Assembly (NCBI GenBank): GCA_017937125.1
Contig: JAGBEH010000002.1
Location: 1 to 64,000 of the forward strand
Origin: Alistipes sp.
Lineage (GTDB): Bacteria > Bacteroidota > Bacteroidia > Bacteroidales > Rikenellaceae
Direction: 5' to 3'
Length of the DNA: 64,000 bases
The notes under the pieces were generated by a model. That model was not told where the DNA came from, ran no database searches, and was given only the letters and a program-made list of their open reading frames with translations. Shown in pieces: positions 45,204 to 54,436 of this stretch (position 1 is the first letter of the stretch; every line of letters starts with the position of its first letter). The translations under genes were made by a program, and so were the position numbers.

Positions 45204-46211
45204 ATGGAAAATGCGAGAGCCGAAACCGAAAGGTGCGCCGTTATCGGGCACGGAAGTTGGGCGACGGCCATTGTGAAAATTCTCAGCGAGGGCGGGTGCG
45301 ATGTCTTCTGGTATGTCCGCAATGCGGATGTCCTCGCTTCGCTGCGCGACGAAGGGCGGAACTGCAAATATCTGCGCGATGTGAAACTGGACCGCTCGAA
45401 ACTGCATCTGTCCGATGACATAAACATTGCGGTCGCTGCTGCCGAAAACATAGTGTTGGCCGCTCCGTCCGCATTCCTGAAGGAGTTTTTGCGCCCGCTT
45501 GCCGTGCCGTTGTCCGATAAATTCGTGATATCGGCGGTAAAGGGTATCGTGCCCGACGAATATCAGACCGTAATAGATTATGTTACCGAACATTACGGCC
45601 TTGCGCCCGACCGTACGGGAATCATAACGGGGCCTTCGCACGCCGAAGAGGTAGGCCGTGAAGGGCTGTCGTATTTGACGGCCGTGTGCCGCGATGAGGG
45701 CAGGGCCCGCGAGTTCGGGTCTATGTTCGCCGCCGATTACATACGGCTGGAATATTCGACCGATATGGAGGGCGTCGAGTATGCCGCGATTATGAAGAAC
45801 ATCTATGCGATTGCCGTGGGAATGGCGGTGGGATTGGGTTACGGCGACAACTTCCTTGCCGTGCTTATTGCCAACTGTGCAGCTGAAATGGGACGTTTCC
45901 TCGACCACTGTTTCCCTGCCGAGCGCAATATCCGGACGTCTCCGTATTTGGGCGACCTGCTGGTTACCTGTTACTCGACATACAGCCGCAACCGCCGCTT
46001 GGGGCTGCTCATAGGCCATGGGTGCACGGTGAAGAGCGCCCTGAACGAGATGACTATGGTGGCCGAGGGGTACTATGCGGCGGACTGCATACGCCGTATC
46101 GAACGCGGCGCGGCGGTCGAAACGCCGATAGCCGATGCGGTCTACGAGGTGCTGTACCGCGGGGCGTCGGCGCGTGAGAAAATGAAGTATCTGACAACGA
46201 AACTGATATAA
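45204..46211 (+). CDS. gpsA: Glycerol-3-phosphate dehydrogenase [NAD(P)+]
   Basis: 335 residues from the ATG at 45204; a TTG 9 bp earlier is less likely. [17 protein letters not shown] is the dinucleotide-binding site. [24 protein letters not shown] with the catalytic Lys nearby in [20 protein letters not shown], and [12 protein letters not shown] complete the family pattern. It makes sn-glycerol 3-phosphate for phospholipids. pgi follows 16 bp downstream. Confidence 0.96.
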   Translation: MENARAETERCAVIGHGSWATAIVKILSEGGCDVFWYVRNADVLASLRDEGRNCKYLRDVKLDRSKLHLSDDINIAVAAAENIVLAAPSAFLKEFLRPLAVPLSDKFVISAVKGIVPDEYQTVIDYVTEHYGLAPDRTGIITGPSHAEEVGREGLSYLTAVCRDEGRAREFGSMFAADYIRLEYSTDMEGVEYAAIMKNIYAIAVGMAVGLGYGDNFLAVLIANCAAEMGRFLDHCFPAERNIRTSPYLGDLLVTCYSTYSRNRRLGLLIGHGCTVKSALNEMTMVAEGYYAADCIRRIERGAAVETPIADAVYEVLYRGASAREKMKYLTTKLI

Positions 46212-46227
46212 TAAAAACATCTGCTTT

Positions 46228-47559
46228 ATGGAATTGATCAAACTCGACATTCGTAAGGCCGGTGCGGAGCTTACCGCCGAACTCAAGGCGAAGGCTGCGC
46301 AGGCAAACGAACTGCTGCATTCGGGCAAGGGTGCAGGCAACGATTTTTTAGGTTGGGTGAACCTACCGTCATCGATCTCCGACGCTGAAATCGCGGCGAT
46401 CAAGGCACAGGCCGCGAAGTTGCGCGCCAAGGCCGATGCCGTAGTATGCATCGGTATCGGCGGCTCGTACCTCGGTGCGCGCGCCGTGCTGGAGGCTATG
46501 AGCGATCCGTTCGAGTACCTCAAGAAAGAACACGGGAATCCCGCCGTCATCTTCGCGGGACAGAACATATCCGAGGATTATATGTTCGAGCTGCTGGAGG
46601 CATTGAAGGACCATTCGATAGCCACTATCGTAATCTCGAAATCGGGTACGACCACCGAACCCGCCATAGCATTCCGTATCATCAAGGAGGAGATAGAGAA
46701 GCGCTACGGCAAGAGCGAGGCGAAAGAGCGCATCGTGGCCGTTACGGACAAGGCGCGCGGAGCTCTGAAGACGCTGGCCGACAACGAGGGATATCCCACG
46801 TTCGTCATCCCCGACAATGTGGGCGGCCGTTTCTCGGTGCTGACTCCCGTGGGGCTGCTGCCTTTGGCTGTCGGCGGTGTGGACATCGAGGCTCTCGTCG
46901 CGGGAGCTGCGGCAATGGAGAAGGCTACGGGCTGCGATGTGCCCGTCGAGGAGAACCTCTCGGCACAGTATGCCATTGCACGCAATGTCCTCTACGGGAA
47001 CGGCAAGAAAATCGAGATACTCGGATCGTACGAACCTAAGTTGCAGTATATTAACGAGTGGTGGAAACAACTCTACGGCGAGAGCGAGGGTAAGGACGGC
47101 AAGGGCATTTTCCCCGCGAGCGTGACCCTTACGGCCGACCTGCACTCTATGGGACAGTATATTCAGGAGGGCGAGCGCATCCTTTTCGAGACGATAATCT
47201 CGGTCGCAGAGCCTGAACATAAGATGGTGATAGAGTCCGACAGGGACAATCTCGACGGATTGAATTTCCTTGCGGGCAAGCGTATATCCGACGTGAACAA
47301 GATGGCGGAGCTCGGTGTGCGGCTGGCGCACGTGGACGGCGGAGTGCCCAATATCCGCGTCGAAATTCCGCGCGTGGACGAGCGTTCGTTGGGCGCGTTG
47401 ATATATTTCTTCGAAAAGGCCTGCGGCATAAGCGGATATATGCTCGGCGTCAATCCGTTCAACCAACCCGGTGTGGAGGCTTATAAGAAGAATATGTTCG
47501 CCCTGCTCGATAAACCCGGGTACGAGGAGGAGTCGAAGGCCATCAAGGCGAGATTGTAA
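46228..47559 (+). CDS. pgi: Glucose-6-phosphate isomerase
   Basis: 443 residues, the short Bacillus/Bacteroides-type PGI. Motifs: [39 protein letters not shown] with the sugar-phosphate site, [20 protein letters not shown] (PGI signature 1) and the end [21 protein letters not shown] sequence ([14 protein letters not shown]). It interconverts glucose 6-phosphate and fructose 6-phosphate in glycolysis. Cotranscribed with gpsA and closed by a strong terminator. Confidence 0.97.
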   Translation: MELIKLDIRKAGAELTAELKAKAAQANELLHSGKGAGNDFLGWVNLPSSISDAEIAAIKAQAAKLRAKADAVVCIGIGGSYLGARAVLEAMSDPFEYLKKEHGNPAVIFAGQNISEDYMFELLEALKDHSIATIVISKSGTTTEPAIAFRIIKEEIEKRYGKSEAKERIVAVTDKARGALKTLADNEGYPTFVIPDNVGGRFSVLTPVGLLPLAVGGVDIEALVAGAAAMEKATGCDVPVEENLSAQYAIARNVLYGNGKKIEILGSYEPKLQYINEWWKQLYGESEGKDGKGIFPASVTLTADLHSMGQYIQEGERILFETIISVAEPEHKMVIESDRDNLDGLNFLAGKRISDVNKMAELGVRLAHVDGGVPNIRVEIPRVDERSLGALIYFFEKACGISGYMLGVNPFNQPGVEAYKKNMFALLDKPGYEEESKAIKARL

Positions 47560-47644
47560 TTTTCGGGCGAGGCGGTGCGGACGCGCCGCGAGCGGTGTCG
47601 TGCATACGGATCGTCCCGTGCGATAAGCCCTATCGCGTTATTCT

Positions 47645-47680
47645 GTTCCCGTCGGACATTTGTCCGACGGGAACGTTTTT
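47645..47680 (+). terminator. Rho-independent terminator of gpsA-pgi
   Basis: Perfect 13-bp stem (GTTCCCGTCGGAC, loop ATTT, complement) followed by GTTTTTG. A second partial GTCCGGCGGG sequence follows directly. Confidence 0.9.
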
Positions 47681-47758
47681 GTCCGGCGGGAAGTTTCCGT
47701 TCGGCGGCTTTGCGTCTGCGGCATATCGTTTGGTACGGGAAATGCAGAATCGTCGGGT

Positions 47759-48433
47759 ATGAAACCGCAGAAAATCTTTATCGCAGGAGTTCTGACGGCC
47801 GCCATAGTCCTGTGTGCGGTGACGGCCTGCCTGCACCCGACTGGCGGGCGCGGCGGCAGGGACCGCCGTACCGTCGCCGTCGCGGATCTGAACACGTATG
47901 CGGCGCTGGCACGTGCGCGCTATGTGCGTTATCTGACCTGTGCCGATCGCGCGTCGTCCGAGAACGACAAACTGGCTTCGGGACTGTTCCGCGCGCTTGC
48001 CCAGTCGGCGCGTATCCACGAGACGTCCTGTACGCAGGCTTTGAGACTTTTCGGAGAGCAACCGACGGCCACCGTCCCGAAGCGGGTCGATGTGGCTGCG
48101 ACCTGTGTGAATCTGCGGAAATGCATCGCCGACGAGCGCCGTTGCCTCGATACTGTGCGCGGGGCCGCCGTGACACGGTCGATAGCGTCGGGGAACAACT
48201 ATGCGGCACGGATATTCATATGGGTGGACGGCTGCAATCGCCGACATGTGGAGCTGCTGGAGCGATGTCTGTATGACGAGGGCAACGACAGTCTGTGCCG
48301 TTGCGGGCGCGAATACAGCGTCTGTCCGACCTGCGGGAATGTCTACGAGAGCGATAACCGCGACGTCTATTGCCCGTTCTGCCGTACGCACCACACGCAG
48401 TTTATGCGTTTCGGGACGCTACAACTCGACTAA
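47759..48433 (+). CDS. Lipoprotein with rubrerythrin-like layout
   Basis: 224 residues from the ATG at 47759; upstream in-frame sequence covers the pgi terminator. The signal ends in a lipobox-like VTAC (Cys24). A ferritin-like helical part follows (LNTYAALARARYVRYL; SGLFRALAQSARIHE; GCNRRHVELLE), then a rubredoxin-like end with YSVCPTCGNVYE and YCPFC. This is the order of a rubrerythrin, but Ala and Gln replace expected diiron Glu ligands, so catalysis may be lost while the zinc/iron site remains. Unusually it is exported. Its 3' end overlaps the convergent response regulator by 15 bp. Confidence 0.72.
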   Translation: MKPQKIFIAGVLTAAIVLCAVTACLHPTGGRGGRDRRTVAVADLNTYAALARARYVRYLTCADRASSENDKLASGLFRALAQSARIHETSCTQALRLFGEQPTATVPKRVDVAATCVNLRKCIADERRCLDTVRGAAVTRSIASGNNYAARIFIWVDGCNRRHVELLERCLYDEGNDSLCRCGREYSVCPTCGNVYESDNRDVYCPFCRTHHTQFMRFGTLQLD

Positions 48434-49057
48434 ATGGTGGCGAATGGCATAGACGACCAGACTCGCCGTATTTTTGCAGCCCGTTTTTTCGAGAATGTTC
48501 GCGCGGTGGGCGTCTACCGTGCGTTTGGATATGTACAGCTCGTCGGCTATCTCCTGATTCGACAGTCCGCGGCATATGCCTACCAGTATCTCTATTTCGC
48601 GGGACGACAGCTCGTCTGACGAGTGGCCTCCCGTGCCGTGCATACGGTGCGAAATGGATGTTATGAGCGCTTCGCTGAAATAGCTGCCTCCGCCGACTAC
48701 GGCATCTATGGCGCCGAACACCTCGTCTACGGACGAATCCTTGAGCAGGAACCCTTTGGCGCCCGCTTCCACCATCCGCGAATAGTAGCTTTCGTCGCCG
48801 AACATGGACAGACATATTATCTTCAGGTCGTGCTGTCGGGCTACGGCTTCGCGCGTGGCTTCGGCTCCCCCCATCTTGGGCATTGCGATGTCCATAAAAA
48901 CGACGTCCGCCGCCGTCTGCGGCAGCAGGCGCAGGAACTCTTCGCCGTCGGCGGCCTCACCGACGACGCGGTAGCCGTCGCGCATAGAGAGCAGCCCCTT
49001 GAGACCGTTGCGGAAGAGGGCGTGGTCATCGACGAGAATTATCTTGATGTCTTCCAT
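48419..49057 (-). CDS. LuxR/NarL-type response regulator
   Basis: 212 residues from the ATG at 49057; the much longer open frame upstream is a shadow of the kinase gene. The receiver has DD at 10-11, the phosphoacceptor in VFMDIAMPKMGG (Asp56), Thr/Ser and Lys (FLLKDSS) as expected. The C-terminal LuxR HTH is SSREIEILVGICRGLSNQEI with ISKRTVDAHRANILEK. It should bind DNA when phosphorylated by the kinase encoded 11 bp upstream. The target genes are unknown. Confidence 0.95.
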   Translation of the reverse strand: MEDIKIILVDDHALFRNGLKGLLSMRDGYRVVGEAADGEEFLRLLPQTAADVVFMDIAMPKMGGAEATREAVARQHDLKIICLSMFGDESYYSRMVEAGAKGFLLKDSSVDEVFGAIDAVVGGGSYFSEALITSISHRMHGTGGHSSDELSSREIEILVGICRGLSNQEIADELYISKRTVDAHRANILEKTGCKNTASLVVYAIRHHLVEL

Positions 49058-49068
49058 CGTGCCGATGT

Positions 49069-50022
49069 TCAATTGTCGGAACCGTGCGCCGATATCTTTA
49101 CCGCGGCGCTCATCCCCTTGCCTTTGGCGCTGCGTATCTCGAATGTGCCGTTGAGCGAATTTATGCGCGACGATATGTTCGACAGTCCCATACCGCAATC
49201 CATCATCGCCGAGGGGTTGAATCCGCAGCCGTCGTCGGAATACTCGAGCTTGAGTGTGTCGTTGTCGTAGGCGAGCGAGAGATTCACCGACTTGCATCCC
49301 GAGTGTTTCAGCGAGTTGTGTATCAGTTCGCAGATTACGCGGTACATAATCACCTCGATGTCGGAGTCGAACCGCTCGGCGCGGAGGTTCGTGGTGAAGC
49401 GTATCTTCACGTTGTGCATCGGGATGTTCTTGTCTATGAAGTTGCGTACGCCGCGTGCCAGACCGAAATCGTTGAGGACCTGCGGCTGCATATTGTTCGA
49501 TATTTCGCGCAGCGAGCGTATGGCCTCGTCTATGACGTACAATGTGTTGGAAAGCAGCTCTTTCTGTTGTGTGGGGCGCTTCTCGGCGGCCAGCGCCGTA
49601 AGCGACATCTTCGCCGACGAGAGCAGCGGCCCCGTACCGTCGTGCAGCTCCTTGGCGAAGTGGCCGCGCGATTTCTCTTCGGTGCGCAGCACGGCTGTCA
49701 GCAGGCGCTTGTTGAACAACTCCTGCCGTCGGTTCAGGCGGTCGATATATGCGAACAGCTTGTGTGCGTACATAACCCCTATCGACATACACAGCGACAC
49801 CGTCGAGCCGAGAATTATGAATATCGAACCTTTGATGCGTATGTCGCCCATAAAGGAGACGGCCAGCAGCACCATCATTACGGCGAGCAGGAAGAACCCG
49901 ATGATGAAGAGTATCCATACCGAATTGTACTTGGTGGTGCGCACCAGGCGGACGGCGAAAATCGTCGCTATGCATTGCACGATTATGACGGCGACGAGCA
50001 TAATTTTAAGTATCAGATCCAT
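49069..50022 (-). CDS. NarX/DesK-type sensor histidine kinase
   Basis: 317 residues. Two N-terminal membrane helices with only a short loop (about residues 5-25 and 35-58) and a further hydrophobic stretch (65-85), so the sensor may detect a membrane signal. The HisKA_3 box HFAKELHDGTGPLLSS holds His127. The ATPase has ELIHNSLKHSG (N box), DDGCGFNP and GMGLSNISSRI. Operon with the response regulator. Signal unknown. Confidence 0.94.
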   Translation of the reverse strand: MDLILKIMLVAVIIVQCIATIFAVRLVRTTKYNSVWILFIIGFFLLAVMMVLLAVSFMGDIRIKGSIFIILGSTVSLCMSIGVMYAHKLFAYIDRLNRRQELFNKRLLTAVLRTEEKSRGHFAKELHDGTGPLLSSAKMSLTALAAEKRPTQQKELLSNTLYVIDEAIRSLREISNNMQPQVLNDFGLARGVRNFIDKNIPMHNVKIRFTTNLRAERFDSDIEVIMYRVICELIHNSLKHSGCKSVNLSLAYDNDTLKLEYSDDGCGFNPSAMMDCGMGLSNISSRINSLNGTFEIRSAKGKGMSAAVKISAHGSDN

Positions 50023-50087
50023 AGTCCGAATGTTTTTCCGTTATGTCGCGTATGCCGGATCGGGAAGATTCCGCATACGGTAGTGTG

Positions 50088-50867
50088 TCAGTCTTCGGCG
50101 AACATCCTGCCGACGGAGCCCATTTGCGAATAGTCGGTCATATCCACCTGTATCGGGACCACCGATACGAAATTGTGCGACAAGGCCCATTCGTCGGTGT
50201 CTTCGGCATCGGGCTCGCCGTTCACGAACTCTCCCGTCATCCAGAAGTAGTCGCGGTTGTGAGGGTCTTGGCGGCGGAAAAACTCCTCGCGCCAGAATCC
50301 GCGCGTCTGTCGGCATACGCGTATGCCGCGAATCTCGTCGATGCCGCCCACGGGGACATTGACGTTCAGACACAGGGGCATTCGCACCTCTCCGTCGAGT
50401 ACGGCGCGAATTATCCGTTCGCCGAAGTGCATGGAGGCCGTGAAGTCGGCGTTCTCGTCGTGCGATATGAGCGACAGCCCGATGGACGGGCATTCGTAAA
50501 AGCTGCCCTCGATTGCGGCGCCCATAGTGCCCGAGTAGAGCACGTTCACGGCGGAATTGGAACCGTGGTTTATTCCCGAAATTACGAGATCGACCTTGCG
50601 TCCGCGAAGCATATGGTCGAATCCCATCTTCACGCAGTCCACGGGAGTTCCCGACAGCGAGTATATCTCCAGCCCCGCCTCCTTGCGGATCGTACGCAGA
50701 TACAGCGGGTTGTATATCGTTATCGCTTGGCTCATACCGCTTTGCGGCCTTTCGGGCGCTATCGCCACTACATCGCCGAACTTGCGTGCCGTTTCGATGA
50801 CGGCGCCGAACCCCTTGGATGCGAACCCGTCGTCGTTGGTTACAAAAATCAATCTGTTCCGTTTCAT
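50088..50867 (-). CDS. surE: 5'/3'-nucleotidase SurE
   Basis: 259 residues from the ATG at 50867; the TTG nine bases earlier lies in the -7 box. RLIFVTNDDGFASKGFGAV (metal-binding DD), VVAIAPERPQSGMSQAIT, the ISGINHGSNSAVNVLYSGT motif and the C-terminal dimer arm are typical. It removes phosphate from nucleoside monophosphates. The 74-bp repeat unit at 50874 gives TATATTTG just 6 bp before this ATG. Confidence 0.96.
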   Translation of the reverse strand: MKRNRLIFVTNDDGFASKGFGAVIETARKFGDVVAIAPERPQSGMSQAITIYNPLYLRTIRKEAGLEIYSLSGTPVDCVKMGFDHMLRGRKVDLVISGINHGSNSAVNVLYSGTMGAAIEGSFYECPSIGLSLISHDENADFTASMHFGERIIRAVLDGEVRMPLCLNVNVPVGGIDEIRGIRVCRQTRGFWREEFFRRQDPHNRDYFWMTGEFVNGEPDAEDTDEWALSHNFVSVVPIQVDMTDYSQMGSVGRMFAED

Positions 50868-50873
50868 ACCCGA

Positions 50874-51040
50874 CAAATATACGAATAAGCGAGCGCAATG
50901 CCAAATTTATTTGGGCATTGCCGAGCGGGAGTATATAGGGCGAAGCCAAATGTGCGAATAAGCGAGCGCAATGCCAAATTTATTCGGACATTGCCGAGCG
51001 GGAGCGCGCACGATGAACCCGATATGCGAAGTTTCGGCCA
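50874..51040 (+). repeat. Tandem 74-bp family repeats (type A, two copies plus a degenerate third)
   Basis: Unit 1 starts at 50874 (CAAATATACGAATAAGCG), unit 2 at 50947 (CAAATGTGCGAATAAGCG), a 73-bp period. A weaker third start is near 51019 (CCGATATGCGAAGTTTCGG). The units hold a hairpin, GCAATGCC/GGGCATTGC in unit 1 and GCAATG/CATTGC in unit 2, with a conserved AAATTTATT loop. On the minus strand unit 1 reads TTTG-N20-TATATTTG toward surE. The -7 box of unit 2 is degraded to CACATTTG. Confidence 0.9.
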
Positions 51041-51079
51041 AAAATAACCGATGTACGGCGGTTTTCGGTAAAAAATTCC

Positions 51080-51087
51080 TACCTTTG
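51080..51087 (+). promoter_or_regulatory. -7 box of the GNAT-like gene
   Basis: TACCTTTG, exact TAnnTTTG match, 22 bp before the ATG at 51110, outside the repeat array. No -33 TTTG at the usual spacing. Confidence 0.6.
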
Positions 51088-51109
51088 TATATTGATAAAC
51101 ATCCGAATT

Positions 51110-52321
51110 ATGAAAAAAGCGAAATATACTTTGCGCGAGGTTCTCGATAAACAGGACGAGCGCGAGTTTCTCGATCTGCCGAAGCGCATATACAAGGGTA
51201 ACCGCAATTGGGTATGCCCGCTCGACAATGACATTATCGGTGTCTTCGACCCTGCGAAAAACGAACTGTTCGCCGACGGCGAGGCCATACGCTGGATAGC
51301 GCTCGATGCCGAAGGGTGTGTCGTGGGTCGAATAGCGGCGTTCTATAACCGCGAAATGGCGAACCTCAACGACCAGCCGACGGGCGGCTGCGGATTTTTC
51401 GAGGCGATAAACGACCAGCAACTTGCCGATATGTTGTTCGACGCTGCGCGTATGTGGCTGGCAAGCCGCGGTATGGAGGCGATGGACGGCCCGATAAACT
51501 TCGGCTCGCGCGACTCGTGGTGGGGGCTGCTCGTCCAAGGATACGAATTTCAGCCGCTTTATGCCAATCCCTACAATCCTCCCTATTACAAGGAGCTGTT
51601 CGAAAACTACGGGTTCCAGAACTATTTCAACCAAAACACGTATATATGGCGTGTCTACGATGACGATATAAACGCCCTCGTGCACGAACGCGCCAAACGT
51701 GTGATGTCCACCCCGGGGTACCGGTTCGCATCGATAGATATGAAGCATCTCGACGAAGCGGCCGAGAACGTGCGTCTGATATACAACAAGGCGTGGGCGC
51801 TCTTCACGGGCGTGAAGCCTATGGACAGGGAGGAGGCGCAGCATATGGTGGCGCAGCTCAAACCGATAATCGACCCCAACATCATATTCTTCGCCTATTT
51901 CAACGACGAACCGATAGGTTTCTTCATTATGGTCCCCGACCTCAACCGCCTGATAGGAAAGTTCAACGGCAAGTTCGGACTTATCAACAAGCTGCGATTG
52001 ATGTGGGATCTGAAGGTGCGCAAGAGCTGCGACCGTATTTTCGGTATAATATTCGGCATCACTCCCGAGTTCCACGGCAAGGGTGTGGAGTCGGGTATGA
52101 TGCGCTACATTCTCGAAACGTACATCCGCTCCGACAAAAACCACTACAAGACCATAGAATTCGCGTGGATAGGCGATTTCAACCCCGTGATGAACCGAAT
52201 GATCGAAACCTACGTCTGCGCGTCGAAACACAAGATGCACACCACCTACCGCTATCTGTTCGACCGCACCAAAGAGTTCAAACGCTGTCCGCGTATGGGC
52301 GTGAAACGCAGAAGAGAGTAA
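51110..52321 (+). CDS. GNAT-like N-acetyltransferase family protein
   Basis: 403 residues from the ATG at 51110. No signal peptide. The N-terminal half (IRWIALDAEGCVVGRIAAFY) and the C-terminal half (FFAYFNDEPIGFFIMVPDLN; GITPEFHGKGVESGMMRYIL) resemble acetyltransferase segments, the second with an R/G-x-x-G-x-G/A-type cofactor motif in HGKGVESG. Family members of this length are conserved in Bacteroidota without an assigned substrate. Alone, 21 bp before gcvT, with which it may be cotranscribed. Confidence 0.75.
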   Translation: MKKAKYTLREVLDKQDEREFLDLPKRIYKGNRNWVCPLDNDIIGVFDPAKNELFADGEAIRWIALDAEGCVVGRIAAFYNREMANLNDQPTGGCGFFEAINDQQLADMLFDAARMWLASRGMEAMDGPINFGSRDSWWGLLVQGYEFQPLYANPYNPPYYKELFENYGFQNYFNQNTYIWRVYDDDINALVHERAKRVMSTPGYRFASIDMKHLDEAAENVRLIYNKAWALFTGVKPMDREEAQHMVAQLKPIIDPNIIFFAYFNDEPIGFFIMVPDLNRLIGKFNGKFGLINKLRLMWDLKVRKSCDRIFGIIFGITPEFHGKGVESGMMRYILETYIRSDKNHYKTIEFAWIGDFNPVMNRMIETYVCASKHKMHTTYRYLFDRTKEFKRCPRMGVKRRRE

Positions 52322-52342
52322 AACCTTAAAAATTACGATAAT

Positions 52343-53443
52343 ATGAAGACTACTGCTTTTACCGAATATCACATCGCCAACGGCGCCAGAATGGCCGAGT
52401 TCGCGGGCTACAATATGCCTATCGAATTCACGGGCATCAACGACGAGCATATGACCGTGCGCGAGAAGGCGGGTGTGTTCGACGTCAGCCATATGGGCGA
52501 AATATGGGTGAAGGGCGACAAGGCTCTCGACTTTTTGCAGCATATTACCACGAACGACGTTTCGAAGCTCTACGACGGCAAGGTGCAGTATTCGTGTATG
52601 CCCAACGGCAGGGGCGGCATAGTGGACGACATTCTAGTCTACCGCTTCGACGACAAGACCTATATGCTCTGCGTCAATGCTGCTAATATCGACAAGGACT
52701 GGCAGCACATTCTCCGCGAGGGGAAGGCTTTCGGTATGGAGGCGGGGCACGGCAAGGAGCTGTACAACGCTTCGGACGAGATATGCCAGCTGGCGGTGCA
52801 GGGGCCTGCGGCGATGAAGATCGTGCAGAAGATGTGCGACGAGCAGGTCGGGGATATGGAATACTACACGTTCCGCAAAACGAAAGTGGCGGGCTGCGAT
52901 GCCATACTCTCCATTACGGGCTACACGGGTGCGGGCGGCTGCGAGATTTATATCGCCAACGAGGATGCCGACCGACTGTGGAAAGCGTTGTGGAAAGCGG
53001 GCGAGGAGTTCGGACTGAAGAATATCGGTCTTGGAGCACGCGATACGCTCCGTTTGGAGAAGGGCTTCTGTCTGTACGGCAATGACATAGACGACACGAC
53101 ATCGCCGCTTGAAGCGGGCTTGGGATGGATAACCAAATTCATCGACGGCAAGGATTTCATCGACCGCGAGGCGATGGAGAAGCTGAAGGCGGAGGGCGTA
53201 AAGCGCAAGCTCATAGGTTTCAAAATGATAGATCGCGGTATTCCGCGCCACGGGTACGAACTGGCCGCGCCCGACGGGGAGCCGATAGGCTGCGTTACGT
53301 CGGGAACGATGTCTCCGTGCCTGAAGGTCGGCATAGGACTGGGGTATGCGGATGCGCGTTATGCGGCTGTCGGTACGCAGATTGCAGTGGTAATACGCGG
53401 CAGGCTGCTGAAGGCCGAGGTGGTAAAATATCCTTTCGTATAG
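52343..53443 (+). CDS. gcvT: Aminomethyltransferase (glycine cleavage T protein)
   Basis: 366 residues, the usual length. KTTAFTEYHIANGARMAEFA, the Asp-bearing segment GVFDVSHMGEIWVKG, YTGAGGCEIY and LGARDTLRLEKGFCLYGNDI (Arg that binds folate) are GcvT landmarks. It moves the aminomethyl carbon from H protein to tetrahydrofolate. gcvP and gcvH are not in the window. ftsY starts 9 bp after its stop. Confidence 0.96.
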   Translation: MKTTAFTEYHIANGARMAEFAGYNMPIEFTGINDEHMTVREKAGVFDVSHMGEIWVKGDKALDFLQHITTNDVSKLYDGKVQYSCMPNGRGGIVDDILVYRFDDKTYMLCVNAANIDKDWQHILREGKAFGMEAGHGKELYNASDEICQLAVQGPAAMKIVQKMCDEQVGDMEYYTFRKTKVAGCDAILSITGYTGAGGCEIYIANEDADRLWKALWKAGEEFGLKNIGLGARDTLRLEKGFCLYGNDIDDTTSPLEAGLGWITKFIDGKDFIDREAMEKLKAEGVKRKLIGFKMIDRGIPRHGYELAAPDGEPIGCVTSGTMSPCLKVGIGLGYADARYAAVGTQIAVVIRGRLLKAEVVKYPFV

Positions 53444-53452
53444 ACTATCGGT

Positions 53453-54436
53453 ATGGCATTTTTCGGATTATTCAATAAAAAACGGGAGAATACGCCCGAG
53501 CAGGAGCGGCAGGAGCGCGAAGAGCTGAACGCGGGTCTCGAAAAGACCAAGAGCGGGCTCTTCTCGAAACTCGCACGTGCCGTAGCGGGACGCACGACGG
53601 TGGATGCCGATGTGCTCGACGATCTGGAGGAGGTGCTCATAACCTCCGACGTGGGTGTCGAGACGACGGTCAAGATAATCGAAGGCATAGAAGCTCGCGT
53701 CGCCCGCGACAAATATATGAACGCCTCCGAGTTGCAGAATATTCTGCGCGACGAGATAGCCGCGCTTATGGAAGAGGCCGAGGGGGCGGACGAGGCGTTC
53801 GGATTGGAGGTGCGCGAGGGCGTTCCGTACGTGGTTATGGTCGTCGGCGTGAACGGCGCGGGCAAGACCACGACGATAGGCAAGTTGGCGGCACAACTGA
53901 CAAAGGCGGGCAAAAAGGTATTCATAGGCGCGGCCGACACATTCCGCGCGGCGGCCATAGATCAGTTGGCGGTATGGGCGGAGCGTTCGGGCGCCACGAT
54001 GATACGTCAGGAGATGGGTTCCGATCCCGCATCGGTGGCGTTCGACACGCTGAAATCTGCGGTGGCGAACAAGGCGGATGTCGTCCTCATAGATACGGCG
54101 GGGCGCCTTCATAACAAAATCGGACTGATGAACGAGCTTACCAAGATACGCAACGTGATGGCGAAGGTCATACCCGACGCGCCGCACGAGGTGATGCTCG
54201 TTCTGGACGGTTCTACGGGGCAGAATGCCTTCGAGCAGGCTAAGCAGTTCACGCAGGCGACGAAAGTTACGTCGCTGGCTATCACCAAGCTCGACGGCAC
54301 GGCCAAAGGCGGTGTGGTGATAGGCATCAGCGACCGCTTCCGCATACCCGTGCGCTATATCGGCATCGGCGAGGGCATCGACCACCTCCGCCGCTTCGAC
54401 CGCAGGGAGTTCGTAAACGCATTGTTCGGAGAATGA
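53453..54436 (+). CDS. ftsY: Signal recognition particle receptor FtsY
   Basis: 327 residues. A short charged N-terminus (FFGLFNKKRENTPEQERQER) rather than a long acidic A domain, then the N helical bundle. The SRP-type GTPase has G1 GVNGAGKTTTIGKLA, G2 DTFRAAAIDQLAVWA, G3 DTAGRLHNK and G4 TKLDGTAKGG. It docks the ribosome-SRP complex at the membrane. Overlaps rimO by 4 bp. Confidence 0.97.
   Translation: MAFFGLFNKKRENTPEQERQEREELNAGLEKTKSGLFSKLARAVAGRTTVDADVLDDLEEVLITSDVGVETTVKIIEGIEARVARDKYMNASELQNILRDEIAALMEEAEGADEAFGLEVREGVPYVVMVVGVNGAGKTTTIGKLAAQLTKAGKKVFIGAADTFRAAAIDQLAVWAERSGATMIRQEMGSDPASVAFDTLKSAVANKADVVLIDTAGRLHNKIGLMNELTKIRNVMAKVIPDAPHEVMLVLDGSTGQNAFEQAKQFTQATKVTSLAITKLDGTAKGGVVIGISDRFRIPVRYIGIGEGIDHLRRFDRREFVNALFGE

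Noticed and set aside
49058..49975. Very long N-terminal extension of the response regulator
   Set aside because: It is antisense-free shadow coding in another frame of the kinase gene; the receiver domain begins at ATG 49057.
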